Source: Shinella zoogloeoides
Lineage (GTDB): Bacteria > Pseudomonadota > Alphaproteobacteria > Rhizobiales > Rhizobiaceae
Assembly: GCF_030733845.1 (NCBI RefSeq)
Contig: NZ_CP132313.1
Coordinates: forward strand, 124,001-188,000
Direction of reading: 5' to 3'
DNA length: 64,000 bases
The notes beneath the pieces are model-generated. The model was not told where the DNA came from, ran no database searches, and saw only the letters and a list, made by a program, of their open reading frames with translations. Shown one piece after another: positions 41,822 to 50,560 of the stretch; position 1 is the first letter of the stretch, and every line of letters begins with the position of its first letter. Position numbers and translations under genes: made by a program.

Positions 41822-43033
41822 ATGTCCGACACGCCGTCCAAAGCCCTCGAATTCGCCAGCCGCGCCGTGTTCTACGAGCCGGAGGAGCATTCCCAGTCGA
41901 TCAGCTATCCGATCTACATGTCGGCGAACTTCCAGTATGGCGGCGACATCTACGACCAGATCGTTGCCGGCGCCCGCAAGGAAGTGAACATCTACTCGCG
42001 CTGCGGCAACCCGACGGAATACAAGCTCGAAGAGCATATCGCGCAGCTGACGGGCGGCACCGCCTGCCTTGCCACCGCCTCCGGCATGGCCGCCATCTCG
42101 CACGCCCTCTTCGGCATCATGAAGGCGGGGGACCACATCGTCGCCGACCTCACAACCTATTCCTCGACTCATGAATTCTTCGACCACCGCGCCCAGGATT
42201 TCGGCCTGAAGGTCAGCCTCGTCGATTGCTCGGACGTGCGCGCGGTCGAAAACGCCTTCACACCCGAAACGAAGATTCTCTACGTCGAGGCCATCGCCAA
42301 TCCGACGATGAAAGTGCCGCCGCTGAGGAAGCTGGTCGAGATCGCCCATGCCCGCGGCATCGTCGTCATCTGCGACAACACCTTTGCCTCGCCCGCGGTC
42401 TGCCGCCCCCATGATTTCGGCGTCGACGTCGTGGTGGAAAGCGCGACGAAGTTCATCGGCGGCCACAACGATGCCGTTGGCGGCGTCATCACGCTGAAGT
42501 CCGATCTCCTGCCGAAGGACTGGCTGGAGGATGTACGCTGGAACACGCTGAACAAGCTCGGCGCGCCGCTCTCGCCCTTCAATGCCTGGCTGCTGCTGCG
42601 CGGCGCGCAGACGCTGGCGCTGCGCCTCGAAAAGCAGTGTGCCAACGCGATGGCGCTCGCCAAGCACCTGGAGGCCCACCCTGCGGTCAAGCGGGTGTTC
42701 TATCCCGGCCTGCCCTCGCATCCGAACTACGCCTCGGCCTCCGAACAGCTCATCGGCGGCGGCGCCATGCTGTCTTTCCAGGTCGATGACGAGGCCTGTG
42801 GCGTGCGCTTGCTGAAGCGCCTGCAGCTCTGCTCGTTCGCGGCAAGCCTCGGGGGTCTTCGCACCACCACGCAGGTACCCGCCACCATGGCCTTCCTCGA
42901 CATTCCGAGCCAGGAACGCGAGGCGATGGGCGTCGTCGACGGCCTCGTGCGCTTCTCGGTCGGCATCGAGCATATCAACGATATCATTGCCGACGTCGAC
43001 CAGGCCATCGCCCTCATGCACGTCGACCTCTGA
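41822..43033 (+). CDS. PLP-dependent Cys/Met-metabolism-fold enzyme (cystathionine gamma-lyase family)
   Basis: The 403-residue fold-type-I PLP enzyme has the phosphate and ring contacts TASGMAAISHALF and YVEAIANPTMKVPPL, Asp in VICDNTFASPAVCRP and the Schiff-base lysine in VESATKFIGGHNDAVGG. Family members break or form C-S, C-O or C-Se bonds at the beta or gamma carbon of amino acids. ATG 41822 gives a 9-base spacing from AGGAG; ATG 41816 is too close. It lies between sugar permeases and a PfkB kinase, so an amino-acid conjugate of a sugar is a plausible substrate. Confidence 0.88.
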   Translation: MSDTPSKALEFASRAVFYEPEEHSQSISYPIYMSANFQYGGDIYDQIVAGARKEVNIYSRCGNPTEYKLEEHIAQLTGGTACLATASGMAAISHALFGIMKAGDHIVADLTTYSSTHEFFDHRAQDFGLKVSLVDCSDVRAVENAFTPETKILYVEAIANPTMKVPPLRKLVEIAHARGIVVICDNTFASPAVCRPHDFGVDVVVESATKFIGGHNDAVGGVITLKSDLLPKDWLEDVRWNTLNKLGAPLSPFNAWLLLRGAQTLALRLEKQCANAMALAKHLEAHPAVKRVFYPGLPSHPNYASASEQLIGGGAMLSFQVDDEACGVRLLKRLQLCSFAASLGGLRTTTQVPATMAFLDIPSQEREAMGVVDGLVRFSVGIEHINDIIADVDQAIALMHVDL

Positions 43034-43043
43034 GGCGGCGGAC

Positions 43044-44021
43044 ATGGCCGTCATCGTCCTTCTCGGCGATATCAACATCGACCTCGTGCTCGCCATCCCC
43101 GCCTATCCAGGCGAGGGTGGCGAGGCCATCGCCACCGGCCAGACGGCGATGATCGGCGGCTCGGCGACGAACACCGCCATCGCGCTCGCCAAGGCCGGGC
43201 ATGACTGCCGCCTGATCGGTCGGGTAGGAATCGATTCCTGGGGGCGCGAGGCATTGTCGGAGCTTGCCGCCACCGGCATCTCCACCCGCTGGATCGGCCG
43301 CGACGATCGCGAACCGACGCAGATCAACGTCATCACCGTCAGCCCCACCGGCGAGCGCACCATGTTCGCCTATCGCGGCGCCAATGCGCGCCTGTCGGCC
43401 ACGGATGTCGATCCGGCAGCCTTTGCGGGCGCCGCCCTGTTCCATCTTTCCGGCTACGCCCTGCTCCAGCCACGCCAGACGGAGGCCGCCCTCACCGCCA
43501 TAGACCTCGCCGTCGACGCTGACATCCCCGTTACCCTCGACATTCCCGGCGGCGTGGTTGCGGGCATTGCAGCACAGGTAAGGGCCCTCCTCCCGAGGAT
43601 CGACACGATCCTGCTCGGCAGCGCCGATCTCCCCGGGCTTCTGGAACAGACGGAGGAAACAGACGAGGAAAACCTCGTAGCCATGCTGCTGAAAAGCGGC
43701 GTCCGGCGCGTGGCCGTCAAAGGATCTGGCGAACCAGCATCCCGCCTTCATGAGATCGAAAAAAGCGCGAGCGCACCCTGGTTCCGCGTGGACGTGGTCG
43801 ATACGATCGGGGCGGGCGACGCCTTTGCCGCCGGTCACATCCACGGCCGCGTCACTGGCCTTTCCGCTCCCGACTGCTGCCGCCTCGCCAACGCCTACGG
43901 CGCGCTCGCCGTAACCCAAAAAGGCGCCGGAACGGCAATGGCCGGGAGGGATGAAGTCTATGCTTTTATTGAGAAGCCTGAGCGGAATTTGAACAGGCAC
44001 TCCGGTGAAGGCAGCGACTGA
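43044..44021 (+). CDS. PfkB-family carbohydrate kinase
   Basis: This 325-residue ribokinase-fold enzyme has the N-terminal GGSATNTAIALAKAG motif and the C-terminal DTIGAGDAFAAGHIHG motif with the catalytic aspartate. It would phosphorylate the sugar that the RpiR regulator then senses. ATG 43044 lies 10 bases after the PLP-enzyme stop with GAGGCGG upstream. The substrate could be a ketose, nucleoside or Amadori product. Confidence 0.9.
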   Translation: MAVIVLLGDINIDLVLAIPAYPGEGGEAIATGQTAMIGGSATNTAIALAKAGHDCRLIGRVGIDSWGREALSELAATGISTRWIGRDDREPTQINVITVSPTGERTMFAYRGANARLSATDVDPAAFAGAALFHLSGYALLQPRQTEAALTAIDLAVDADIPVTLDIPGGVVAGIAAQVRALLPRIDTILLGSADLPGLLEQTEETDEENLVAMLLKSGVRRVAVKGSGEPASRLHEIEKSASAPWFRVDVVDTIGAGDAFAAGHIHGRVTGLSAPDCCRLANAYGALAVTQKGAGTAMAGRDEVYAFIEKPERNLNRHSGEGSD

Positions 44022-44262
44022 AACCAACAGCGATCCGATATGCTTAGGGTGGATTTCGACCATAGGCTGACCTTATCCCCGCAACTCTCCGGAATATCCG
44101 CGACGGAGGCCAACTTGCTTCCAAGGCTGGCCTCAACAGGATTGCGTGATGTCTCCGTGCAACCACGGAGGTGCTATGCAATGGCTAGGGACAAATCGCA
44201 GTGCTGTCTCGCTGAACCAGCCGTGGCCCGCCGATGATCGGGCGGTACTCTTCCCCGAATAC
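44022..44262. other. Spacer without recognisable gene
   Basis: No credible coding frame was found between the kinase gene and the LacI relic. The short frames lack ribosome-binding sites and family resemblance. It probably contains the end of the kinase transcript and decayed sequence that once continued the LacI gene. Confidence 0.35.
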
Positions 44263-44346
44263 CTAATCCTTCCGGTTCAGGACCTTCGATACTGTCGCAG
44301 TCGAGACCCCAGCGCGCCTTGCAATGTCTTTGATCGTTATCGCCAC
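44263..44346 (-). pseudogene. Relic of a LacI-family DNA-binding domain
   Basis: From GTG 44346 the complement encodes VAITIKDIARRAGVSTATVSKVLNRKD and then TAG. This is the complete LacI helix-turn-helix with the conserved IxDIAxxAGVSxATVSxVLN pattern, cut off where the hinge helix and effector domain should follow. Downstream frames show no remaining effector domain. It was probably the former regulator of one of the flanking sugar modules, lost by nonsense mutation and deletion. Confidence 0.75.
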
Positions 44347-44513
44347 TATTCCCACCGCCGCCAACCGAGCCAAATATCGGCCCGATCCAGCAATGTCGTC
44401 TATCTTGCCATCGGATGGAATGTCCAGACATTGACCGGGTAGGTGTTCTTGCGCAGAGTTCTACAGCGGAAATTGCCCTCTGCGACCTTTAGCTGGTTGA
44501 GTTGGCCGGCTTC
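44347..44513. other. Spacer after ROK kinase gene
   Basis: About 170 bases between the LacI relic and the kinase stop codon. A short purine/pyrimidine-mixed region with no recognisable gene or strong hairpin. Confidence 0.3.
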
Positions 44514-45461
44514 TCACCTCTGCCGGATAATGGCCAGATCGGCCACCCCGACGAGGCCCGCGTCGTCGCCAAGTCTTGCAGGCACGACAGGAACCTCTCG
44601 AAAGGGAGCCATGGCGTCTCGGCGGATGCGTGCGCGAATGCCGGGTTCGAGCAGATCGAAAGCGACGGAAACGCCACCGCCCATGACGATCATCTGCGGG
44701 CTGTAGAGGTGCAGCAGGCTGGCGAAACCGGAGCCGAGCCAATCGGCCTCTTCGGCGACGAGGGCAAGGCAGGCGGCATCGCCCGCCCGCGCGCCCTCCA
44801 CCGCGTGACGGCCCTCGATCGTCTCGTGCTCGGCCATCTTGCCAAGATAGGAGGCGGGGTTTCCGCTTGCCGCCGCGCGGACCCGCTTGCCGAAAGCCGT
44901 ACCGGCAGCAACCGCCTCGAAGCAACCGACGCGCCCGCAGGAGCATACGGGTCCTTCCGCAACCAGCGTGAAGTGCCCGAGATGGCCGCCCATTCCCCGC
45001 GCGCCGTGCATCAGCCGGCCGTCGACAACAACACCGCCACCGATGCCGGTGCTGACCGTGACATAGACCATGTGATCCAGCCCGCGCGCAGCCCCGTATT
45101 GCCATTCGCCGAAGGCGGCCGCGATGCCATCGTTCTCAACGATGGCGGGAAGGCCGAAAATCTCCGACAGGCGGTCGCGCAGGGGGAACTGCTCCCAGCC
45201 GGGAAGGGTCGGAATATGGTCGATAACGCCGCTCACGGTGTCGAGCGGCCCCGGGGTGCACATACCGATCGCGCGGACCGGCGCGCTGCCTGCCACCTGC
45301 GATACCTCCGCGACAAGCGCACCGAACTGCCGCATCACCTCGTCCGGGCCGCTGAGATCCGTGCGCGCCGCCGTGCGCGCCAGAACCTTTCCGGCGCGCA
45401 CCAGCGCGGCGCGAACCTGCGTGCCGCCAAGATCGAGGCCGATGGTGAAATCGTCATTCAT
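44514..45461 (-). CDS. ROK-family sugar kinase
   Basis: ATG 45461 with GGAGAGG upstream gives 315 residues. The ATP-binding start IGLDLGGTQVRAALV, the catalytic Asp in IVENDGIAAAFGEW, and the ROK zinc/sugar motif GHLGHFTLVAEGPVCSCGRVGCFEA (CxCGxxGCxE) are all present. There is no N-terminal helix-turn-helix, so it is a kinase rather than a repressor. It ends the long sugar operon and may phosphorylate its hexose-like intermediate. Confidence 0.9.
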   Translation of the reverse strand: MNDDFTIGLDLGGTQVRAALVRAGKVLARTAARTDLSGPDEVMRQFGALVAEVSQVAGSAPVRAIGMCTPGPLDTVSGVIDHIPTLPGWEQFPLRDRLSEIFGLPAIVENDGIAAAFGEWQYGAARGLDHMVYVTVSTGIGGGVVVDGRLMHGARGMGGHLGHFTLVAEGPVCSCGRVGCFEAVAAGTAFGKRVRAAASGNPASYLGKMAEHETIEGRHAVEGARAGDAACLALVAEEADWLGSGFASLLHLYSPQMIVMGGGVSVAFDLLEPGIRARIRRDAMAPFREVPVVPARLGDDAGLVGVADLAIIRQR

Positions 45462-45561
45462 ACGAACCTCTCCCCTCGAAGCCAAGCGACCGCATGACGA
45501 CGGCCTCGGCCATCAGCCGGTCCCCCTGCAATGGTTCGAGCCGTTCGGAAAACGGCCGCAT
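45454..45561 (-). CDS. 35-residue small ORF coupled between hydrolase and ROK kinase genes
   Basis: The frame starts one base after the hydrolase stop, with AGGAGC 8 bases upstream, and ends by overlapping the kinase start. It encodes MRPFSERLEPLQGDRLMAEA plus 15 residues, rich in Leu, Glu and Arg, likely helical. The tight placement in an operon and good translation signals argue for a real small protein, or a coupling device that keeps ribosomes moving into the kinase gene. No homologue is known to me. Confidence 0.45.
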   Translation of the reverse strand: MRPFSERLEPLQGDRLMAEAVVMRSLGFEGRGSYE

Positions 45562-45562
45562 C

Positions 45563-46366
45563 TCAGAGCTCCTTGAGGAAGGCCGACAGGGCGGCGCGAA
45601 AATCGGCGCGATAGGCGTCGGCATCGTCCACTTTCGGCGTGATCTCCACCAGTCGAGCGCCCGGGATCATCGCGGCAATCGACCGGGCATGACCGAGCGG
45701 ATGAACGAAGTCGCGCCCATGGCCGATCACGAGCGTCGGCACGGCGATGGCAGAGACCTCCGCCGCAGTGACGTCAGGGCCGTCCATCGAGATCGCCCGG
45801 AGCAGCGCCGCGGTGACGTCGATCGGTTCGCGCGTGAAGAAGCCGCGGATCGAGGCAAGATTGTCCGGTGCGTCCCGCTTCAGATCTTCCGCCAAGGGCA
45901 AGGCCTCATACTGCCGGCGCGCCTCCTGCGGCGGATGGCGGTCCAGAAGTTCGCCGGCAATGCGGTTCGGCGCCATGTTTTCCGGGCTGGCGGCACAAAT
46001 CCAGGCGGGACGGGCAATCACGAGCGCCCGAACCAGTTCGGGCCGACGGACGGCAAGCCGCAGCGCGATCGCTGCGCCCATCGAGATTCCGCCCACCACG
46101 GCTCGTCCGCTACCCTCTACTGCAAGATAATGGGCAATGTCGTCGGCGAAGGTGGCGATCGAGAAGGCGGCCTTCGGACCGGCATCCGAGGCGCCGTGGC
46201 CGCGGCATTCGACGGTGATGCGCCTGAAGCCGGCAGCGGCTGGAAAGACCTGGCCCGGCTGAACCTGATCACCGCAAAGACCGTGCTGGAAAACGAAGGG
46301 CATGCCCTCGCCTTCCTCGTAGACCGCGAGGCTCGCTCCTTCGACGTGATGGCGGATCGGTTTCAT
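45563..46366 (-). CDS. Alpha/beta-hydrolase
   Basis: The 267-residue protein has an oxyanion HGLCG loop (FVFQHGLCGDQVQ), the nucleophile elbow GGISMGAAIAL, and a late Asp/His pair (VIGHGRDFVHPLGHARSI). It resembles 3-oxoadipate enol-lactonase-like hydrolases. Within this operon it could open a sugar lactone or cleave an ester. Its start overlaps the stop of the barrel-isomerase gene. Confidence 0.85.
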   Translation of the reverse strand: MKPIRHHVEGASLAVYEEGEGMPFVFQHGLCGDQVQPGQVFPAAAGFRRITVECRGHGASDAGPKAAFSIATFADDIAHYLAVEGSGRAVVGGISMGAAIALRLAVRRPELVRALVIARPAWICAASPENMAPNRIAGELLDRHPPQEARRQYEALPLAEDLKRDAPDNLASIRGFFTREPIDVTAALLRAISMDGPDVTAAEVSAIAVPTLVIGHGRDFVHPLGHARSIAAMIPGARLVEITPKVDDADAYRADFRAALSAFLKEL

Positions 46367-47205
46367 GCGCTACGGCCCTCCGGGTCGATCAGGGGCGCAA
46401 GGAAGGCAGCGACGCCCGGCGCTTGCGCTGCCGAGAGCCCGTGGGTGATCACGTCCCCGTCGAAACCTGCCCGCTTCAGCGAGGCCACGTAGCGCAGATA
46501 ATCGATGACGCCCCTGCCCGCGGTGGCGAAGGAGCCGTCGGCATTGCGATCCTTGGCGTGCGCGATGGCGATCCGGTCTTTCAGCAGGTCAATGGACGCG
46601 TCGATGATGCGGCCGCGCGTTTCGGCATCCTCGTTCTCGAAGAGATTGGCCGGATCCAGCACGATGCGGATGCGCTCGCTCGCCATTGTGTCGATCAGCC
46701 GCCGCGCCTTTTCAGCAGAGTTGATGACATTGGCAAGCTCCGGCTCGACGCCGATGAAGATGTCGTGCCGTTCCGCGATGGCGAGCAGATGGTCGAACTC
46801 GGCGATCATATCCTGCCAGGCCTCGGTCCCCTGATTGTCCGGATGGTCGCGCCACTGGTCGGCGGCATCCCGGCTTCCCGTGCACACGGTCAGAAGGGTC
46901 GAACCTGCCGCGCGTGCCACTGCGGCAATCGCGGCAAAGCTGCGCCGGCCAGCCTCTCGCACGGCGATATCCGGGTGGATCATGTTGTAGGTGGCGGAGA
47001 ACGCCGCGACGGCGACGCCGGCTCGTTCCGATGCATCACGGATCGCCGCGACGGCAGCGCCTGGGATCGTCTCCGGCAAGGCCCCAAGACCCGAGCAGGC
47101 GAAATTGTATTGCACCGACGCGTAGCCGGCATCGCGCGCGGCGGCGAGCACGACGTCCGGCGTCGTGCCTGCGAAAGTCTTGGCGAAGATACCGGTGCGC
47201 ATCAC
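46363..47205 (-). CDS. Sugar phosphate isomerase/epimerase-like TIM barrel (xylose-isomerase-like)
   Basis: This 280-residue AP-endonuclease-2-fold protein has the metal-binding pattern IFIGVEPELANVINSAEKARRLID and VLDPANLFE, followed by AHAKDRNADG. Family members include inosose dehydratases, hydroxypyruvate isomerases and 3-keto-sugar epimerases. The neighbouring Gfo/Idh oxidoreductases suggest that it acts on a keto-sugar or keto-cyclitol. Start and stop both overlap adjacent genes. Confidence 0.87.
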   Translation of the reverse strand: MMRTGIFAKTFAGTTPDVVLAAARDAGYASVQYNFACSGLGALPETIPGAAVAAIRDASERAGVAVAAFSATYNMIHPDIAVREAGRRSFAAIAAVARAAGSTLLTVCTGSRDAADQWRDHPDNQGTEAWQDMIAEFDHLLAIAERHDIFIGVEPELANVINSAEKARRLIDTMASERIRIVLDPANLFENEDAETRGRIIDASIDLLKDRIAIAHAKDRNADGSFATAGRGVIDYLRYVASLKRAGFDGDVITHGLSAAQAPGVAAFLAPLIDPEGRSA

Positions 47206-48281
47206 ACGCTCCCATCCGCGTCGGCGAGCTTGACCGGCGCCTTTGTGCGAACCGACTGCATCACCGCCGCCATGCCGCGCACCGAGGCGATACCGTCGTC
47301 GATGCCCGCGCCGGTCATCGGCCCGCCATCGAGAATCGTATCCGCAAAGCCCTCCAGCTGGCGCCGATAGAAATGGCCGTCCGCTCCCAGCACGCGGCTG
47401 GTCGCCCCGGTCTTTTCGCTGAAGATGTCCACCTCGCTGCTCTTGAACAGCCAGGGATTATAGGTCTTGCCGAGAATGCTGCCGTACTCGCCGTAGATCT
47501 GAAAGCCTTCGTGCCAGTCCATGCGCACGGCAACCGTCAGATCCAGATGGCCCATGGCGCCGTTTTCGAACTCGACGTCGATGAACCAGCAGTACGCGCC
47601 GAACCGCTGGCGCAGCCGCGCATCGACGGCGAGGATGGGACCGGCGAAATAGCGGGCGGTGTCTAACAGGTGGCTGCCATGGGCGAGCATGAAGTACTGC
47701 TCGAGATCGGCCTTCGGATTTCGCGACGGCTTCTTCGCATTGGCGCTGCGGATCATGTAGGGCTGCACCGCATCGGTTACGGCATAGCGATGGGTGGAAT
47801 CGCAATACCAGGCCTTCAGCGCGAGCATCTCGCCCATTTCCGTGTCGATGAAGCTCTTGGCGCTCTGAAGGCCGGCGTCGTAGCGCTTCATATGGCCGAC
47901 CTGGAAAACCATGCCGCTCTTCTCGACGACGGACCGCAGGCCTTCGACCTCCTCGACGGTCATGCCGAGCGGCTTTTCGCAGAGCACATGCTTGCCGGCC
48001 TCGAGCGCGCGTGCGGCGGCAGCGACGTGGAAGGCGTCCGCCGTCGCGATGATGACCGCATCGACATCCGGGTCGGCCAGCATCGCATCGTAGTCGGAGA
48101 AAGCCTTCCTCGGCGCATGGGTCGCGGCCATGCGGGTACGCAGATCGTCCGCAACGTCGCAGATGGCGTAAAGCTCGGCGTTGCGCGCCTTCACGGCGCT
48201 TTCGAAATGACCGGCCTGCGAGATCGGCCCGCAACCGAGAATTCCGACCTTCAGCAGCGGCTTGCCCTCGTTCATCTCCAT
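47202..48281 (-). CDS. Gfo/Idh/MocA-family oxidoreductase
   Basis: The 359-residue enzyme starts at ATG 48281 (MEMNEGKPLLKVGILGCGPISQAGHF). NAD(P) motif GILGCGPISQ, the cofactor Lys in HVLCEKPLGMTVEEVEGL and the C-terminal catalytic domain with HGSHLLDTARYFAG are visible. Such enzymes oxidise hydroxyls on sugars or inositols. It is one of two Gfo/Idh members in the operon, which suggests sequential oxidations or oxidation followed by re-reduction, as in 3-keto pathways. Confidence 0.9.
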   Translation of the reverse strand: MEMNEGKPLLKVGILGCGPISQAGHFESAVKARNAELYAICDVADDLRTRMAATHAPRKAFSDYDAMLADPDVDAVIIATADAFHVAAAARALEAGKHVLCEKPLGMTVEEVEGLRSVVEKSGMVFQVGHMKRYDAGLQSAKSFIDTEMGEMLALKAWYCDSTHRYAVTDAVQPYMIRSANAKKPSRNPKADLEQYFMLAHGSHLLDTARYFAGPILAVDARLRQRFGAYCWFIDVEFENGAMGHLDLTVAVRMDWHEGFQIYGEYGSILGKTYNPWLFKSSEVDIFSEKTGATSRVLGADGHFYRRQLEGFADTILDGGPMTGAGIDDGIASVRGMAAVMQSVRTKAPVKLADADGSV

Positions 48282-48328
48282 TGTCCTTTCCGTGGTGGAC
48301 GGTGCTTTCAAGACCGGTCCCGTGTTCT

Positions 48329-49357
48329 TCAACTTTTCGACACAGGCATGCTGCGGAAGCGCATGGCGGTCTCCGGCTGCGCCACCTTGCAAACGGCGGG
48401 CGGAAGACCGCGGGCGATCAGTTCGATATCGGCGGTGATCGACGCGCCCATGGCGTTCAGCGTCGATTCCATGGCGCCGGCCTGATGGGGCGAAAGAATG
48501 ATGTTCGGCGTCCGGCGCACCGGATCGTCGGCCGCGACCGGTTCGACGGGAAAGACATCGGTCGCGACCCGGATCCGGCCGGAAGCAGCCGCCTCCAGCA
48601 TGTCGGGAAAGTTGACGACCGCCGCACGGCTCAGAAGCAGCAGACACGCCCCCTGTTTCATGGATTCGAATGCACGCTTGTCGAGGAAACCGGCATTTTC
48701 GGAGGTAACGCCGGCGAGCACGAAGACGAAATCGCTCTCGGCAAGGACGGTCTTCAGTGCTACCGTCCGGCAGCCGGCCCCTTCGATCAGGAGGGCCGGC
48801 ACCCAAGGATCGTAGACATCGATGGTCGAGGTGAACGGTTTAAGCAAGGGCAGCAACGCGCGGGCAAGATCGCCGAAGCCGATCAGCCCGACCCGGGCAC
48901 GCATCAACGGTCGCGCGTCGCGGTTGGCCGCAAATCCGTACTCTTCCTTGCCTTCCCGCATCAGCCGGTCGGCCTCGGTAATGCCGCGACCGAGGTCTAT
49001 CGCCATGGCCAGCCCGATTTCGGCGACCGGTTCGGCAAAGACATGGCTCGCCGACAGCACGCGGATGCCATGCTCGAAACAATGGCGGTAGTCGATATTG
49101 GGCAGGAAGTTTCCCTCGCTATTGACGAGGGCCTTGAGATTTTGGCACCGTGCCAGCCGCTCCGCCGGCATGTCGAAAATGCCCATCGCGATATCGGCCG
49201 GCGCAACGTGTCGTTCGAAGTCCTCATCCGTCAGCACATCGCCCTCGTGGATGACGACGTCGCCAAGCGCACGGAGCCGCGCAAGATGGGCGTCCGTGAA
49301 GACATCTTCCACGAGGCGCGGATGTGCCATGATGAAGGTGCGGAAGGGTGTGGTCAT
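48329..49357 (-). CDS. D-isomer-specific 2-hydroxyacid dehydrogenase
   Basis: The 342-residue protein has the NAD motif VGLIGFGDLARALL, the substrate-binding Arg in LLLLSRAAVVNFPDML, Asp-Val-Phe-Pro-x-Glu-Pro (ATDVFPVEPV) and the catalytic His in IILSPHQAGAMES. It would interconvert a 2-keto acid and a D-2-hydroxyacid, for instance a glycerate or sugar-acid fragment released by the pathway. It lies 12 bases from the following Gfo/Idh gene. Confidence 0.88.
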   Translation of the reverse strand: MTTPFRTFIMAHPRLVEDVFTDAHLARLRALGDVVIHEGDVLTDEDFERHVAPADIAMGIFDMPAERLARCQNLKALVNSEGNFLPNIDYRHCFEHGIRVLSASHVFAEPVAEIGLAMAIDLGRGITEADRLMREGKEEYGFAANRDARPLMRARVGLIGFGDLARALLPLLKPFTSTIDVYDPWVPALLIEGAGCRTVALKTVLAESDFVFVLAGVTSENAGFLDKRAFESMKQGACLLLLSRAAVVNFPDMLEAAASGRIRVATDVFPVEPVAADDPVRRTPNIILSPHQAGAMESTLNAMGASITADIELIARGLPPAVCKVAQPETAMRFRSMPVSKS

Positions 49358-49369
49358 GAACGATTTCCT

Positions 49370-50494
49370 TCAGATGTCTGTCCAGCGGCCTTCTTCAGCG
49401 CCCGAGCGAAGGGCAGCATCGACGAAACGCAAGCCGCGCACGCCGTCGCGGATACCTGGTAACAGCAGGGCATCTGCCGCCGGAGCACGGCCAGCGCGAC
49501 GCGCGTCGATCTGGTCGGCCATGTCGAGATAGAGCCGCGCCAACGCCTCGATGAACCCTTGGGGATGGCCGGGCGGCATCGTTCCCTTGAAAGCCGTTCC
49601 GTGCGAGGCCCGGTCGATCACCATGCGCCGGCCGCCGAGCGGCGCGAATGTCAGCCGGTTCGCCGCCTCGACCGTCCAGCCGAGCGAGCCCTTGTCGCCA
49701 TGTACATCGATCCTCAGCCCGTTGGTCTCGCCGATTGCCACCTGGCTTGCCCAGAGCAACCCCTTGGCGCCGCCGGCAAAGCGCAGCTTCGCCATCACGT
49801 TGTCATCGACGCGGCGGCCGGGAACGAAGGTATCGACTTCGGCCGAAAGGGCGGTCGCCGAAAGGCCCGTTATAAATTCTGCAAGGTGGAAGGCGTGGGT
49901 ACCGATATCGCCGATGCTGCCTGCACCGCTTCTTGCCGGATCGGTGCGCCATTCGGCCTGCTTGTTGCCGGTCGCCTCGGCCGCGGTCGCCAGCCATTCC
50001 TGCGGAAAGACGACGCGGACCAGGCGCACCGCGCCGATTTCCCCGGCCGCCACCATGGCGCGCGCTTCGCGCACCATGTCGAAGCCGGCATTGGTGTAGG
50101 CGACACCGAAAAGAGAGGAACTGTCCTCTGTCGCCGCCTGGAGTGCCAGCGCCTCATCCAGCGTGGCGGTCAGCGGCTTGTCGCAGAGAATGTTGATGCC
50201 GGCATCGAGGAAAGCGCGGCAGGCGGGCGCGTGCAAATGGTTCGGCGTCACCACGGCGACGAGGTCGATGCCGTTGTCGGCTGCCTCGTGCTTCGCCATC
50301 GTCGTGAAATCCTCATAGCAACGTTCCGGGGCGAGACCAAGATCGCGCCCGCTTTGGCGCGCGCGAACCGGATCGCTCGAAAGGGCGCCCGCGACCATCG
50401 AAAAGCGTCCCGTCATCGCAGCGGCGGCACGGTGGGCGGCGCCGAAGAACGCACCATTCCCGCCGCCGACCATACCCAGTTTCAGCGTTCTCAT
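49370..50494 (-). CDS. Gfo/Idh/MocA-family oxidoreductase
   Basis: The product is 374 residues: LGMVGGGNGAFFGAAHRAAAAMTGRFSMVAGALSSDP (NAD site), the EKP-like lysine as CDKPLTATLDEALALQ, and IGDIGTHAFHLAEFITG with the catalytic His. It is related to inositol-2-dehydrogenase-like and 3-keto-glycoside enzymes. It is the first enzyme gene after the transporter genes in the operon, so it probably carries out the initial oxidation of the imported compound. Confidence 0.9.
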   Translation of the reverse strand: MRTLKLGMVGGGNGAFFGAAHRAAAAMTGRFSMVAGALSSDPVRARQSGRDLGLAPERCYEDFTTMAKHEAADNGIDLVAVVTPNHLHAPACRAFLDAGINILCDKPLTATLDEALALQAATEDSSSLFGVAYTNAGFDMVREARAMVAAGEIGAVRLVRVVFPQEWLATAAEATGNKQAEWRTDPARSGAGSIGDIGTHAFHLAEFITGLSATALSAEVDTFVPGRRVDDNVMAKLRFAGGAKGLLWASQVAIGETNGLRIDVHGDKGSLGWTVEAANRLTFAPLGGRRMVIDRASHGTAFKGTMPPGHPQGFIEALARLYLDMADQIDARRAGRAPAADALLLPGIRDGVRGLRFVDAALRSGAEEGRWTDI

Positions 50495-50514
50495 GTCCCT
50501 GCCCTGTCTGGAAT

Positions 50515-50547
50515 GAGACAGGCCGACGTTTTCCGCCGGCCCGTCTC
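50515..50547 (-). other. Intercistronic hairpin after the binding-protein gene
   Basis: GAGAC-x-GGCCG pairs with CGGCC-x-GTCTC across an 11-base loop, between the binding-protein stop and the first oxidoreductase gene. As with the hairpin at 40018-40045, it is placed to raise binding-protein mRNA over the enzyme mRNA. Confidence 0.5.
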
Positions 50548-50560
50548 TCTGGTGACGGTG

